DNA from: UBA10646 sp003456175
Lineage (GTDB): Bacteria; Bacteroidota; Bacteroidia; Chitinophagales; Chitinophagaceae
NCBI GenBank assembly: GCA_031976225.1
Contig: DALYLQ010000007.1
Span: 1-64,000 of the forward strand
DNA length: 64,000 bases
Direction: 5' to 3'
The position numbers and the translations under genes are program-made. Position 1 is the stretch's first letter; each line of letters opens with the position of its first letter. Positions 8,492 to 17,798 of this stretch are shown here, one piece after another. The notes under the pieces were generated by a model. That model saw only the letters and a program-made list of their open reading frames with translations. It was not told the DNA's origin and did no database searches.

Positions 8492-9364
8492 TCAAAACAA
8501 AGTAATTCGCATATTGCAGTGTAAGCACTCGCCTTTAGGTATAGCCACAATGCCTTCTTTATTGGTAATATTGCCGCTCGCCACTTCGCTATCGGCAATA
8601 CCATGCCAAGGCTCAATACATACAAATGGGGCATCTTTAGCACTCCAAATACCCATATAAGGCATGTTATAATAGCTCACGGTTATACCATGCTCATGGC
8701 GTGTGCTCAGTATGGAGATACTACTGCTTTTTAACTCTTTAAACACCAAGGCGTCGCCATAAAACATAGATTTCACGAGTGGAATGGCATTCGCCTTTTG
8801 TAAGTAAGGGATGGGTTCTGTCTTCAATAATCCTGCTGCTGTAAGCGGATAAATACCTGCGTTTTCGATTTGTTCAAATTGCAAGTAATATTCTTCGAAA
8901 GTGGTATCGCTGGTAAGTGGTACGTTAAATGCAGGATGTGCCCCAATAGAAGCATACAACGTATCGTTACCACTATTAGCTACTTGGTAGGTTACAGAAA
9001 GCCTATGGTTAACGAGCGTGTAAGTAATTGTAAGTTCAAATTCGAAAGGATATAGCTTACGCGTTACTTCATTTGCCGTAAGGCGAAATACAATACTATC
9101 GTTCGATTGGTTGATTACTTCAAACACTTGCTCTCTGGCAAAACCATGTCGCCCCATTTTATAGCTGTTACCTGCATAGTGATACTTGCCCTCCTTTAAG
9201 CCACCTACAATGGGAAATAATACCGGACTTCGCTTGCCCCAAAATTGCGGATTACCCTGCCATAAATATTCTAATGGTATATCCTTACGGTAAATGCTTT
9301 GCAGCTCTGCACCCAAAGTACTGATTGCTACAGTTATAATATTATTTTCAATTGTTAATAGCAT
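8492..9364 (-). CDS. Aldose 1-epimerase family protein (LacX-like)
   Basis: A 290-residue beta-sandwich enzyme of the galactose mutarotase superfamily, LacX/YeaD-like branch, which interconverts anomers of sugars or sugar phosphates in the cytoplasm. Visible family features are LWQGNPQFWGKRSPVLFPIVG near the N-terminus, MGRHGFAR containing the active-site histidine, IGAHPAFNVP with the second His, and CIEPWHGIAD near the C-terminus with the Glu expected to act as base. It is 12 bases downstream of pdxA on the same strand. Its substrate cannot be named from sequence. The word CCTTACGGTAAATG (9283-9296) lies in its N-terminal codons. Confidence 0.85.
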   Translation of the reverse strand: MLLTIENNIITVAISTLGAELQSIYRKDIPLEYLWQGNPQFWGKRSPVLFPIVGGLKEGKYHYAGNSYKMGRHGFAREQVFEVINQSNDSIVFRLTANEVTRKLYPFEFELTITYTLVNHRLSVTYQVANSGNDTLYASIGAHPAFNVPLTSDTTFEEYYLQFEQIENAGIYPLTAAGLLKTEPIPYLQKANAIPLVKSMFYGDALVFKELKSSSISILSTRHEHGITVSYYNMPYMGIWSAKDAPFVCIEPWHGIADSEVASGNITNKEGIVAIPKGECLHCNMRITLF

Positions 9365-9376
9365 AGTTAAGACAGC

Positions 9377-10462
9377 TTATTCATCAATTTTTTCATCAAC
9401 TGCATGTTGCAACAAGCGGTTGCTACGGCGTTGAATAGGGTTGCTATGAGCCTCATCGAAAGCACGGCGGCGGCGTACAATATCAATCGCTTCAAACGTA
9501 GCCGAAAGTGTAGATGCTGCGCTAGCCTTACCCTTGCCAGCAATATCAAAAGCGGTGCCGTGGTCGGGGCTAGTTCTTACTACTGGCAAGCCAGCAGTAA
9601 AGTTGGCACCTTCGCCAATAGCCAACGATTTAAAAGGTATCAAACCTTGGTCGTGATACATGGCTAGCACTGCATCAAATTGTTCATATTGTGCCCTGGC
9701 AAAAAAAGCATCAGCACTAAATGCACCGAATACCAGCATTTGCTTGCGAGCTTCTTCAATAGCAGGTAGAATAATACGTTGCTCTTCTTCGCCAATTAAA
9801 CCTTCATCGCCGGCATGTGGGTTTAAGCCAAGAACAGCAATTTTAGGTTTATCGATACCAAAATCTCTGCGTAAGCTGCTATGCATCATTTGCAACTTTC
9901 GTATAATATTATCTTTCGTAACATGTTCATGTACCTGATGCACTGGCACATGCTCTGTAAGCAAGCCCACACGTATATTGCTCGCTACCATAAACATGAG
10001 AACATCTTTCGCATCAAAACTGGCTTTCAAATAGGGTGTGTGACCACTGTAAGGAAAGCCCTCGCTATATACATTTTTCTTATGGATAGGTGCTGTTACC
10101 AATGCATCAATGTCGCCGTTTTTAAGGCAGCTAACGGCTTGTTGCAAACTAATAAGGGCATACTTACCACCCGTTTCGTTGAGCACACCAGGGGTAATAC
10201 TCACTTCTTCTTCCCAACAGTTAAAAATATTCACCTGCTTGGGGTTGATGCGGGTAATATCTTTCGTAGCGCTGTACGAGAAATTAACGTCGGGTAATGT
10301 TTTTCGATAAAAATTAATGCTCTTATTACTAGCGAAAATTACTGGCGTACACATATCAAGCACACGATTATCGTGTAGTGCTTGTATCAATACTTCAATA
10401 CCAATACCATTAATATCGCCACAACTAAAACCAATAATCGGTTTATATAAATCGCTTTGCAT
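9377..10462 (-). CDS. pdxA: 4-hydroxythreonine-4-phosphate dehydrogenase
   Basis: About 361 residues. Oxidises 4-phosphohydroxy-L-threonine in the DXP-dependent pyridoxal phosphate pathway, giving the precursor that PdxJ condenses. The start MQSDLYKPIIGFSCGDINGIGIEV is chosen because the conserved GDxNGIGxEV block must be near the N-terminus; an upstream ATG at 10504 adds 14 residues. Metal-binding His motifs appear as GHTPYL and in MYHDQGLIPFK, and the active-site region has PVVRTSPDHGTAFDIAGKG, all family hallmarks. A pair of inverted 13-base words (10510-10553) separates it from the divergent reductase gene. Confidence 0.95.
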   Translation of the reverse strand: MQSDLYKPIIGFSCGDINGIGIEVLIQALHDNRVLDMCTPVIFASNKSINFYRKTLPDVNFSYSATKDITRINPKQVNIFNCWEEEVSITPGVLNETGGKYALISLQQAVSCLKNGDIDALVTAPIHKKNVYSEGFPYSGHTPYLKASFDAKDVLMFMVASNIRVGLLTEHVPVHQVHEHVTKDNIIRKLQMMHSSLRRDFGIDKPKIAVLGLNPHAGDEGLIGEEEQRIILPAIEEARKQMLVFGAFSADAFFARAQYEQFDAVLAMYHDQGLIPFKSLAIGEGANFTAGLPVVRTSPDHGTAFDIAGKGKASAASTLSATFEAIDIVRRRRAFDEAHSNPIQRRSNRLLQHAVDEKIDE

Positions 10463-10509
10463 ACCCCAATAGTTAAGGCCGTGAAGATACGCAACTGCTT
10501 GCATCGCTG

Positions 10510-10553
10510 CATTTACCGTAAGGTTTTTATAAATATTACCCTTACGGTAAATG
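10510..10553. repeat. Inverted pair of the 15-base word between divergent genes
   Basis: CATTTACCGTAAGGT (10510-10524, exact reverse copy) faces CCTTACGGTAAATG (10540-10553). The 13-base arms ATTTACCGTAAGG and CCTTACGGTAAAT are perfectly complementary with a 16-base spacer. The location between the starts of pdxA and the aldo/keto reductase fits a shared regulatory site or a cruciform. Confidence 0.85.
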
Positions 10554-10600
10554 TTGGCGCATCAAATTACTTAGGTTGCACACTGTAAAAACAGTTTTCT

Positions 10601-11620
10601 ATGCGATACCAATTACTCGGAAGAAGCGGACTTAAAGTAAGTGAAATTTGTTTTGGTGCGATGGGTTTGGGCACCGCCAACGGATGGGGTGCGAACGAAG
10701 CCGATAGCTTTGCCATACTTGATGCTTTTGCCGCAGCTGGCGGTAATTTTATTGATACTGCCAATATATATCAGCAAGGACAAAGCGAGGCTATTCTAGG
10801 TAACTACCTTGCAGCCAACGATAGAGATTTTTTTGTGATTGCTACAAAATATTCTTTGGCCGATAATCGTACCAACCCCAACGCTAGCGGCAATAACCGC
10901 AAGAATATGATACGAAGTGTAGAGGGTAGTTTAAAGCGGTTAAAAACCGATTTTATAGATGTATTGTACCTACACATTTGGGATGATCTTACACCAGTAG
11001 ATGAAATTCTCCGCGGCCTCGATGATTTGGTACGTGCAGGCAAGGTTAATTACATTGCTATCAGCGATACACCTGCATGGATTGTAAGTAAAAGTCAAAC
11101 CCTAGCCGAGCTAATGGGTTGGAGCCAATTTGTAGCCTTGCAGGTAGAGTATAGTTTGCTACAACGTACGCCAGAACGTGAATTATTACCAATGGCCAAG
11201 CATTATGGCCTTACGCTAACACCTTGGGCGCCATTGGCAGGAGGTGCCCTTACGGGTAAATATTTGCAAGGTGGTATTGGGCGTTTAAAGCCTGAAAGCA
11301 ATCGTTTGAGTGCTGCCAGCAATATCATTACACAAGAAGTAGTAGCTATTGCGAATGAACTTGGTGTTCCTGCCAGCCATGTTGCGCTGCAGTGGACACG
11401 CCAACAAGGGGTGCCTTGTATTCCTATTGTTGGTGCTACCAAACTTTCACAGCTTACAGAAAATATAGCCTTTACGCAAGTCACACTTTCACCAACGCAT
11501 TTGGCTAGGCTAGATGCGGTTAGCAAAATTGATCTTGGGTTCCCTGGAAAGTTTTTTCAAGAAGATGCAGTGAAGATGAACAACTTTGGTGGTTTTTATG
11601 ATCGCATCATCAAGCGGTAG
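10601..11620 (+). CDS. Aldo/keto reductase
   Basis: A 339-residue TIM-barrel NADPH-dependent oxidoreductase. The N-terminus MRYQLLGRSGLKVSEICFGAMGLG is the family start; catalytic residues are the Asp in FIDTANIY, the Tyr of the same segment, the Lys in FFVIATKY and the His in VLYLHIWD. Late in the protein, GVPCIPIVGATKLSQLTENI is the cofactor-binding end of the barrel. The physiological substrate is not predictable. Good match in length and motif order to the family of ion-channel-like and general stress reductases. Confidence 0.93.
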   Translation: MRYQLLGRSGLKVSEICFGAMGLGTANGWGANEADSFAILDAFAAAGGNFIDTANIYQQGQSEAILGNYLAANDRDFFVIATKYSLADNRTNPNASGNNRKNMIRSVEGSLKRLKTDFIDVLYLHIWDDLTPVDEILRGLDDLVRAGKVNYIAISDTPAWIVSKSQTLAELMGWSQFVALQVEYSLLQRTPERELLPMAKHYGLTLTPWAPLAGGALTGKYLQGGIGRLKPESNRLSAASNIITQEVVAIANELGVPASHVALQWTRQQGVPCIPIVGATKLSQLTENIAFTQVTLSPTHLARLDAVSKIDLGFPGKFFQEDAVKMNNFGGFYDRIIKR

Positions 11621-11648
11621 TAATGATGTAAGTAATATTTTGATTGCT

Positions 11649-11679
11649 GTTATGGGGCGGCCGCAGGCCGCCCCATAAC
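11649..11679. terminator. GC-rich palindrome between convergent genes (copy 1)
   Basis: GTTATGGGGCGGCC and GGCCGCCCCATAAC form a perfect 14-bp stem with loop GCA. It lies between the ends of the reductase gene and the M23 peptidase gene, and should act as a bidirectional terminator. A nearly identical core is found at 24649-24687 in another convergent gap. Confidence 0.75.
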
Positions 11680-11693
11680 CTTAACATCGGGCT

Positions 11694-12392
11694 TTAAAGA
11701 AATCGCTTACCAGCTATTACTGCTGGGTTGGGGCAGTTACTCAAATATTTCTCACGTTCGCTCCATGCACAAACACCGGGATAATCTCCCTCTTTGAGTT
11801 CCATATCAAGTATTATTTGAAAGTGCAAGTGCGGTGGCCAGAAACCATTCTCCTCCGCTATGCCAAAACTAGCAAAAGCTTCGCCTCTGGTAATGTATTT
11901 GCCTTCGGTAAGCCCTGCTAAGCTTTGTAAGCTTAGATGTCCGTACAAGGTATAAAACGGGATACCTTCTAGTTGATGCAAAAAAATAATGGTAGCACCA
12001 TAATCGCCAAATGCCTTGTTAAAGGCAAAGCTGTGTACCATGCCGCCAAGTGGTGCAAATACAGTTGTGCCTGCGTCGCCCCAAATATCTAAGCCGAGGT
12101 GTAGCGTACGTGGTTCTGCACCATCAAATACCTCACTGCGTTGATACACCGTTCTGTTTTCGGCATAACCGCCATAACCATAAGTAGCACTTGCCGCTTG
12201 AAGTTGTTGCTGAATATAGTGTGTAAAAGCAGCAGTATCTTTTAATAAAGTCGGAGTTAAATCGGTATTACTTGCTGTTAAGTTGAGTGGTAGCAGTGTA
12301 TCATTTGCCTGTAAAGGCACCAAACTATGAAAACCTTCGGTGTATTTAAACATCCATTCTTCAAATCGTGTTGCGTTCATTAGCATAGCCAA
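11694..12392 (-). CDS. M23-family (LytM) metallopeptidase
   Basis: A 232-residue protein with the LytM zinc site: HLGLDIWG supplies His and Asp of HxxxD, and HLHFQI supplies the HxH pair; TLYGHLSLQSL is the conserved loop. Such enzymes cut peptidoglycan cross-bridges. Unusually, no signal peptide is visible (the N-terminus is MAMLMNATRFEEW, polar), so either it is exported by a non-classical route or the protein acts on cytosolic peptides. Shorter starts at the internal Met residues 3 or 5 are possible. It is divergent from the tricorn protease gene with 37 bases between starts. Confidence 0.82.
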   Translation of the reverse strand: MAMLMNATRFEEWMFKYTEGFHSLVPLQANDTLLPLNLTASNTDLTPTLLKDTAAFTHYIQQQLQAASATYGYGGYAENRTVYQRSEVFDGAEPRTLHLGLDIWGDAGTTVFAPLGGMVHSFAFNKAFGDYGATIIFLHQLEGIPFYTLYGHLSLQSLAGLTEGKYITRGEAFASFGIAEENGFWPPHLHFQIILDMELKEGDYPGVCAWSEREKYLSNCPNPAVIAGKRFL

Positions 12393-12429
12393 GTACCTTT
12401 ATTGCTTTGGTAAAACTAAATGAATTCAT

Positions 12430-15400
12430 ATGAAACATCGTTTCTGGGGAGTGCTTTCTGTGCTGTTACTCAGCAGCATGAGTTGGGCGCAAAATAATGC
12501 GATGTGGTTGCGCTATCCGGCAATTAGTCCTGATGGTAGCACCATTGTATTTGGTTACAAAGGCGATTTATACCGTGTAGATGCCAAAGGTGGTAATGCG
12601 GTTCCTTTAACCTTACATGAGGCACATGATATGATGCCCGTGTGGAGTAAAGATGGTAAGTACATTGCTTTCGCTAGCGACCGTTACGGTAATTTCGATG
12701 TGTTTGTAATGCCTGCTAACGGCGGTGCTCCAGTACGTATCACTACGCATAGTGCTAATGATTATCCTTACGATTTTTCACCCGACGGCAAGCATGTGAT
12801 TTTGGGTAGTGCTCGAAATGTACAAGCCGAAAACATTCGTTTTTACAGTCCGCGGTTGTTTCAAAATTTATATAAAGTGCCAGTAACAGGTGGTAAGCCA
12901 ATATTGGTAAGTGGTGCTGGCATGGAGCATGCTCATTACAATACTAAGGGTACACAAATTGTTTTTCAAGATCGTAAAGGATACGAAGATCCTTGGCGTA
13001 AGCACCACACCTCATCGGTTACAAGAGATATTTGGGTGTTAGATGTTGCTGCCAATAAATACAAACAAATAAGCGGATTTGAGGGTGAAGATAGAGAGCC
13101 TGTGTTTAGTAATAACGATCAATTCATTTATTACTTAAGTGAAAAAAATGGTACTCAAAACATTTATAAAACACCCGTTGCTAATAAAATGGCTGAGGTT
13201 CAGCTAACTAAGTTCGATAAGCACCCGGTACGCCATTTAAGTATTGCTAAAAACAATACGCTTTGCTTTACTTACGATGGTGAAGTATATACCCTTACGG
13301 AAAATGGAACACCGCAAAAAATAAGCATTCAAATTACTAATGATGGTCGCCAAAACATTGAAAAAAATGTGAGCATTAATGGTAATATGAGTGAATTTGC
13401 GGTAAGCCCAAGCGGTAAAGAAGTTGCATTCGTAGTACGTGGCGAAGTATTTGTTGCCAGTGTTGATGGCGGCCCTACGAAGCGTATTACCAATACACCA
13501 CAGCAAGAGCGTATGGTAAGTTGGAGCCCCGATAGTAAAACCTTACTGTATGCTACTGAACGTGGTAATAGTTGGGATGTGTTCAAAGCTACTGTTGCTC
13601 GTAAAGAAGAACCTTATTTCTACGCAGCAACTTTAATCAAAGAGGAGCCTGTAATTGCTACGCCAGCCGAACAATTTCAAGCGAAATTTTCACCTGACGG
13701 TAAAGAGATAGCCTTTATTGAAGAACGTAACATACTCCGTGTATATAATATCGCCAGTAAGCAATCGCGTACGCTTTTACCGCAAGGTAGAAACTACAGT
13801 TATTCCGATGGTGATTGGGATTATCAGTGGAGCGGCGATAGTAAATGGATTATTTGTGACGACCAAGAAGGTACATGGCAAGCAGGTAATTTTGCGCTAA
13901 TTAAAGCCGATGGTAGCGGTACCATTGAACATCCTATCCGTTCTGGTTTTGGGCAGAACAATATTAAATGGGGTATGGATGGTAAAATGATTAGTTGGCA
14001 AAATAGCAAGCTAGGCCGCAAAGGGCTGGCATTACAAGGCAGTACAGAAACAGATATTTATGCAGGCTTTTTAGATGTGGCTGCTTTCGAACGCTTTAAA
14101 CTGAGTAAAGAAGAATTCGCACTATTAAAAGATAAAGAAGAACAAGCTAAGAAAGCCGATACCAGCAAAACCAAAAAAGATACAGCTGCTAAAAACTGGA
14201 TGCCTAACATCAAAGGTTTTGAAGATAGAGTGGCTCGCTTAACTATTAACAGTTCTAGTATTGCCGATTATGCTATTACACCCGATGGTAGTAAAGTGTA
14301 TTACCTCAGCGCTTTTGAACGTGGCTACGATTTATGGGTTACAGAACCACGAACTAGAGAAACAAAAATTCTGGCGAAGCTTGGCACCGGTGGTAGCGGC
14401 ATTGAAATGAGTAAAGATGGTAAAGCCGTATTTGTAATGAGTCGCGGAAGCCTCTTGAAAATTGATGAAAGTGGCAAAACAACACCTATTGGGGTGAATG
14501 GTGAAATGGTATTAAATACTGCCGAAGAACGCAGTTATATTTTTGAACATGCATGGCGCCAGGTGGTTAAAAAATTCTACGACCCCAACATTCATGGTAT
14601 TGATTGGAAAGGATACAGAACGGCTTACGCTAAATTCTTGCCACACATTAATAACAACTACGATTTTCAAGAATTACTCAGCGAAATTTTAGGAGAACTG
14701 AATGGTAGCCATACAGGTGGCCGTTACAGTCCTCGCTTCGATAATCCTGATGTTACAGCTACTTTAGGTTTGTTGTACGATGAAACCTTTGCAGGTAAAG
14801 GATTGAAAGTAACTGAAATTATTGTGGGCGGTCCTTTTGATAGAATCGATACAAAATTAAAAGCCGGCTATACCATTACCCATATCGATGGTGAAGCCAT
14901 AACTGAAGAAGGCGACTGGGCAAGCTTGTTGAATCGTAAGGTAGATAAGCAAGTGCTTATAACCTTTACCGATGGTAAAACAACATGGGATGAAACCTTG
15001 AAGCCAATTTCGTTTGGTGAAGAAAGTGGTTTGATGTACAAACGCTGGGTGAAAAAAATGAACGATTTGGTAGAAAAACTTAGCGATGGCAAAGTAGGGT
15101 ATGTACACGTACAAGGCATGAACGATGGCAGCTTCCGTACTGTGTACGATGAAGTGTTAGGCCGCCACTTTAACAAGCAAGCCCTTATTGTAGATACTCG
15201 CTTTAACGGCGGCGGATGGCTTCATAACGATTTAAATACCTTCTTAAGTGGTAAGCGTTATTTAGATTTTGCGCCACAGGGTAATCGTGTAAGTGCCAGC
15301 GAGCCATTTGATCGTTGGTATAAACCTAGTTGCGTACTAATGAGCGAAGGCAATTATTCTGATGCGTTTATTTTCCCTTACATCTACAAACAAAATGGTA

Positions 15401-15654
15401 TTGGTAAGCTTATTGGTATGCCAGTGCCAGGTACAGGAACTGCCGTGTGGTGGGAAACACAAATAGACCCTACCATCGTATTTGGTATTCCAATGGTAGC
15501 TACTATTGGCAAAGAAAACAGACCTTCTGAAAACCTACAAGTAGAGCCCGATATTCGTGTGCCATTAACCTACGAAGACTTCTTAAGTGGTAAAGACACA
15601 CAGTTAGAAGCGGCCGTAAAAGAAATGCTTAAAACCATTGCCAGCGGCAAGTAA
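12430..15654 (+). CDS. Tricorn protease homologue, S41 family
   Basis: A 1074-residue exported protease with signal peptide (LSVLLLSSMSWA, cut before QN). It opens with WD40/PD40 beta-propeller repeats (recurring SPDG or SKDGK patterns from residues about 30-640), then a tricorn core, a PDZ domain (about 770-850) and a C-terminal S41 catalytic domain. Key residues by family alignment: His in LNGSHTGGRY, Ser-Asp in GNYSDAF, and Glu in RPSENLQVEPD; the oxyanion loop is RFNGGGWLHNDL. In archaea tricorn degrades proteasome products; bacterial forms with signal peptides probably act on peptides in the periplasm. It stands alone and is closed by a hairpin at 15672. Confidence 0.93.
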   Translation: MKHRFWGVLSVLLLSSMSWAQNNAMWLRYPAISPDGSTIVFGYKGDLYRVDAKGGNAVPLTLHEAHDMMPVWSKDGKYIAFASDRYGNFDVFVMPANGGAPVRITTHSANDYPYDFSPDGKHVILGSARNVQAENIRFYSPRLFQNLYKVPVTGGKPILVSGAGMEHAHYNTKGTQIVFQDRKGYEDPWRKHHTSSVTRDIWVLDVAANKYKQISGFEGEDREPVFSNNDQFIYYLSEKNGTQNIYKTPVANKMAEVQLTKFDKHPVRHLSIAKNNTLCFTYDGEVYTLTENGTPQKISIQITNDGRQNIEKNVSINGNMSEFAVSPSGKEVAFVVRGEVFVASVDGGPTKRITNTPQQERMVSWSPDSKTLLYATERGNSWDVFKATVARKEEPYFYAATLIKEEPVIATPAEQFQAKFSPDGKEIAFIEERNILRVYNIASKQSRTLLPQGRNYSYSDGDWDYQWSGDSKWIICDDQEGTWQAGNFALIKADGSGTIEHPIRSGFGQNNIKWGMDGKMISWQNSKLGRKGLALQGSTETDIYAGFLDVAAFERFKLSKEEFALLKDKEEQAKKADTSKTKKDTAAKNWMPNIKGFEDRVARLTINSSSIADYAITPDGSKVYYLSAFERGYDLWVTEPRTRETKILAKLGTGGSGIEMSKDGKAVFVMSRGSLLKIDESGKTTPIGVNGEMVLNTAEERSYIFEHAWRQVVKKFYDPNIHGIDWKGYRTAYAKFLPHINNNYDFQELLSEILGELNGSHTGGRYSPRFDNPDVTATLGLLYDETFAGKGLKVTEIIVGGPFDRIDTKLKAGYTITHIDGEAITEEGDWASLLNRKVDKQVLITFTDGKTTWDETLKPISFGEESGLMYKRWVKKMNDLVEKLSDGKVGYVHVQGMNDGSFRTVYDEVLGRHFNKQALIVDTRFNGGGWLHNDLNTFLSGKRYLDFAPQGNRVSASEPFDRWYKPSCVLMSEGNYSDAFIFPYIYKQNGIGKLIGMPVPGTGTAVWWETQIDPTIVFGIPMVATIGKENRPSENLQVEPDIRVPLTYEDFLSGKDTQLEAAVKEMLKTIASGK

Positions 15655-15671
15655 CACAATCTATATAGCAC

Positions 15672-15715
15672 TATAAGCAACCGGCCATTGCATTTGCGAT
15701 GGCCGGTTGCTTATA
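15672..15715 (+). terminator. Hairpin terminator after the tricorn protease gene
   Basis: TATAAGCAACCGGCCAT and ATGGCCGGTTGCTTATA form a perfect 17-bp stem around a 10-base loop, starting 17 bases after the stop codon. No long T run follows, but stem strength and position support termination. Confidence 0.72.
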
Positions 15716-15720
15716 TACAC

Positions 15721-15882
15721 CTCAAGAGAAGCGCTGAACTTATTGCCAATATGTAACAGTAGTTCCCGCCATACGCTTTTACTCCGCCACAAAGCTCTGC
15801 TGCAAAGCCTTCAGCGGGGTAACCGCTGCTGTCGGGGCTACGTGAGCTGGGTTACTACTATGGGGCATGATTAAAATGAATA
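15721..15882. other. GC-rich non-coding strip bordering the AT-rich island
   Basis: Between the tricorn terminator and the ATPase gene lies a strip with unusual composition: 37 of 60 bases at 15781-15840 are G or C, against 14 of 60 at 18361-18420 in the adjacent island. It contains a small hairpin (CAGCGG 15812-15817, CCGCTG 15823-15828) and no open frame that I can assign. It may be a degenerate repeat or a remnant of an integration boundary; I cannot tell which. Confidence 0.4.
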
Positions 15883-17793
15883 CTAATTGTTTTGACTTCT
15901 TTGGAGTGCTAAAACGGAAAGCGAAATTTTGTTTGCTTCATCCATGAAGCCATTAGGTAGCTCATCGCTTAGTTCTCCATTAGGTTTAAAGTGAATGCTT
16001 TTTATTTCTATATCATTTGTGGATATTCCTTTTTTAAATGAATGAATGATACAATCATCACTTGATAGTGTAGAATTAGTACTGGCTATCAGATACTGTG
16101 TTTTACGAATCATATATTCGCTATGTGTCTCAAGCATAAATCTGATACTTGTCGACAAATAGATATTACAAAAGAATTCGACTAAAAGTGATTGAGCAGA
16201 TGGATGTAAGGCAAGCTCAGGCTCTTCTATAATGATAGTTTCTCTTTTATTCCTTTCAATAGCCGCTGCTATTTTTACAAGGATAGGAACAACTTGATTG
16301 GTTCCATAGCCTTCGTCATTTATATACATAACATCACCATTTTTCTTTTCAATGTATATATAATAGTCAAGTGTGTCTAAGTTTTGATTTAGAATGATAT
16401 CATCCCATTCGTCAAAGGATTGAATAAAGGTTTGAAATATCTTATAGCACGATACTGATGAGTCAGTAGATTCGATACTTTCTTTATTAATTTGATAAGT
16501 CTTAAATACATTGCTCAGTCTTATTGTTTCTTTATCACTAAGTAATAGACTAACATCTTTTGATAGCTCGTTGGGAATTCTAGATTTTAAGTTTGTATAA
16601 TCCTGAAATCTTCTATTGGTAACTTTTGTGAAATACAACTTTCGGAATGGCTCGATAATGGTAGACTTTATTACGTTAGCATTTAAGTCATATGCAATAA
16701 ATTCTAAGAAAAGTTCCCCCCAAGCTGTGAGATAGCTATCCCATCTCTCATTAGTTAAAAAATTCGGTCCTATGAGTGATACTAGTCCACTCTCAGGATT
16801 TTCCATAAAAAAGACACGATGACTTTTTTTATATAAAGATGAAAATCCATTATCGTATGTTGTAGTCATCTTTTCTCTATATAATATTGAATTATATTGG
16901 TCAGTATTCCAGTAATCATGCCATGTTGTAGTAATTTCAAATGCAGCCCTGCAATTATCTAAGTTATTTACATCGTTACTCAACAATTCTGGATAACGCT
17001 TATTAAAATTCTCTAAAAAAGTAGCATCTATAAGATTATAAGAATGTTCTACTTGGGTTATTGCTTTTTGAAAGATTTCATTTTTTGAAGCTAGGAATTT
17101 GCATAATGTATGAAGTTCAGCTGGTATTGTTTCGAGGGTTGTTTTTTTTATATTATATTCATTTTTTTCATATTCTGAATCAATCCCAAAATTATTTTCG
17201 AGAACTTCATCAATATATATTTTATATAAACGGACATACTCTAGAAGTTCTTTCTTACTCGTTTTAGCAAGTAGATCGAAATATCTATCGGTATTTATTT
17301 TCATTACTCTGGTATATGATTTCAAGTGATGACTATCTTGAAAAGGAACATACATTAATTCTACACACTCTTTGCCACTAATGCTAACAGTCATTTTGTT
17401 TAAACTCAAGCGATGTGGTGCAGTTATTTCATATTCAACTTTGGTTTGTGTTGATGGAGTATTAAATTGAAATCCTATGATATCTGATTCAGATGAATTA
17501 TTTTTAATGTGATGGAAGGTCCCGTGAGAATTAAAAATAGCTGTATAGTCTATATGCTGGTAAAATAGTTGATTAATTAATCTCGTAATATAAGCTTCGT
17601 GGATTTCGTTGAACTGATAACTACGTTCACTACTTATAATTTCATGTAAGTAGGAAAAAACACTAAGCGCTTCAATATAGCTACTCTTGCCGGAATTGTT
17701 TTTTCCAACAATAAAGGATATCGGTGCCAAAGCTAACGACTGACTGTTTTCTCTATGTAGCAATTTAAAATTCGTAATACAAATATTTTCCAT
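15883..17793 (-). CDS. SMC/OLD-like AAA ATPase with DUF3696-like tail, candidate defence protein
   Basis: 636 residues. Walker A GKNNSGKSS is at residues 30-38, the ABC signature-like block DEGYGTNQ at 493-500, Walker B TIIIEE at 519-524 followed by EPELALHP, and the switch His in ETHSEY (His557). About 450 helical residues separate the two halves, as in SMC/Rad50/OLD-type ATPases. The end (PNGELSDELPNGFMDEA) resembles the DUF3696 tail. I see no TOPRIM nuclease motifs after the ATPase, unlike GajA. It starts five bases after the helicase gene and shares its low GC. Family-level function is firm (DNA- or nucleotide-triggered ATPase); a phage-defence role is inference from partner and composition. 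Confidence 0.75.
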   Translation of the reverse strand: MENICITNFKLLHRENSQSLALAPISFIVGKNNSGKSSYIEALSVFSYLHEIISSERSYQFNEIHEAYITRLINQLFYQHIDYTAIFNSHGTFHHIKNNSSESDIIGFQFNTPSTQTKVEYEITAPHRLSLNKMTVSISGKECVELMYVPFQDSHHLKSYTRVMKINTDRYFDLLAKTSKKELLEYVRLYKIYIDEVLENNFGIDSEYEKNEYNIKKTTLETIPAELHTLCKFLASKNEIFQKAITQVEHSYNLIDATFLENFNKRYPELLSNDVNNLDNCRAAFEITTTWHDYWNTDQYNSILYREKMTTTYDNGFSSLYKKSHRVFFMENPESGLVSLIGPNFLTNERWDSYLTAWGELFLEFIAYDLNANVIKSTIIEPFRKLYFTKVTNRRFQDYTNLKSRIPNELSKDVSLLLSDKETIRLSNVFKTYQINKESIESTDSSVSCYKIFQTFIQSFDEWDDIILNQNLDTLDYYIYIEKKNGDVMYINDEGYGTNQVVPILVKIAAAIERNKRETIIIEEPELALHPSAQSLLVEFFCNIYLSTSIRFMLETHSEYMIRKTQYLIASTNSTLSSDDCIIHSFKKGISTNDIEIKSIHFKPNGELSDELPNGFMDEANKISLSVLALQRSQNN

Positions 17794-17798
17794 TTTAT

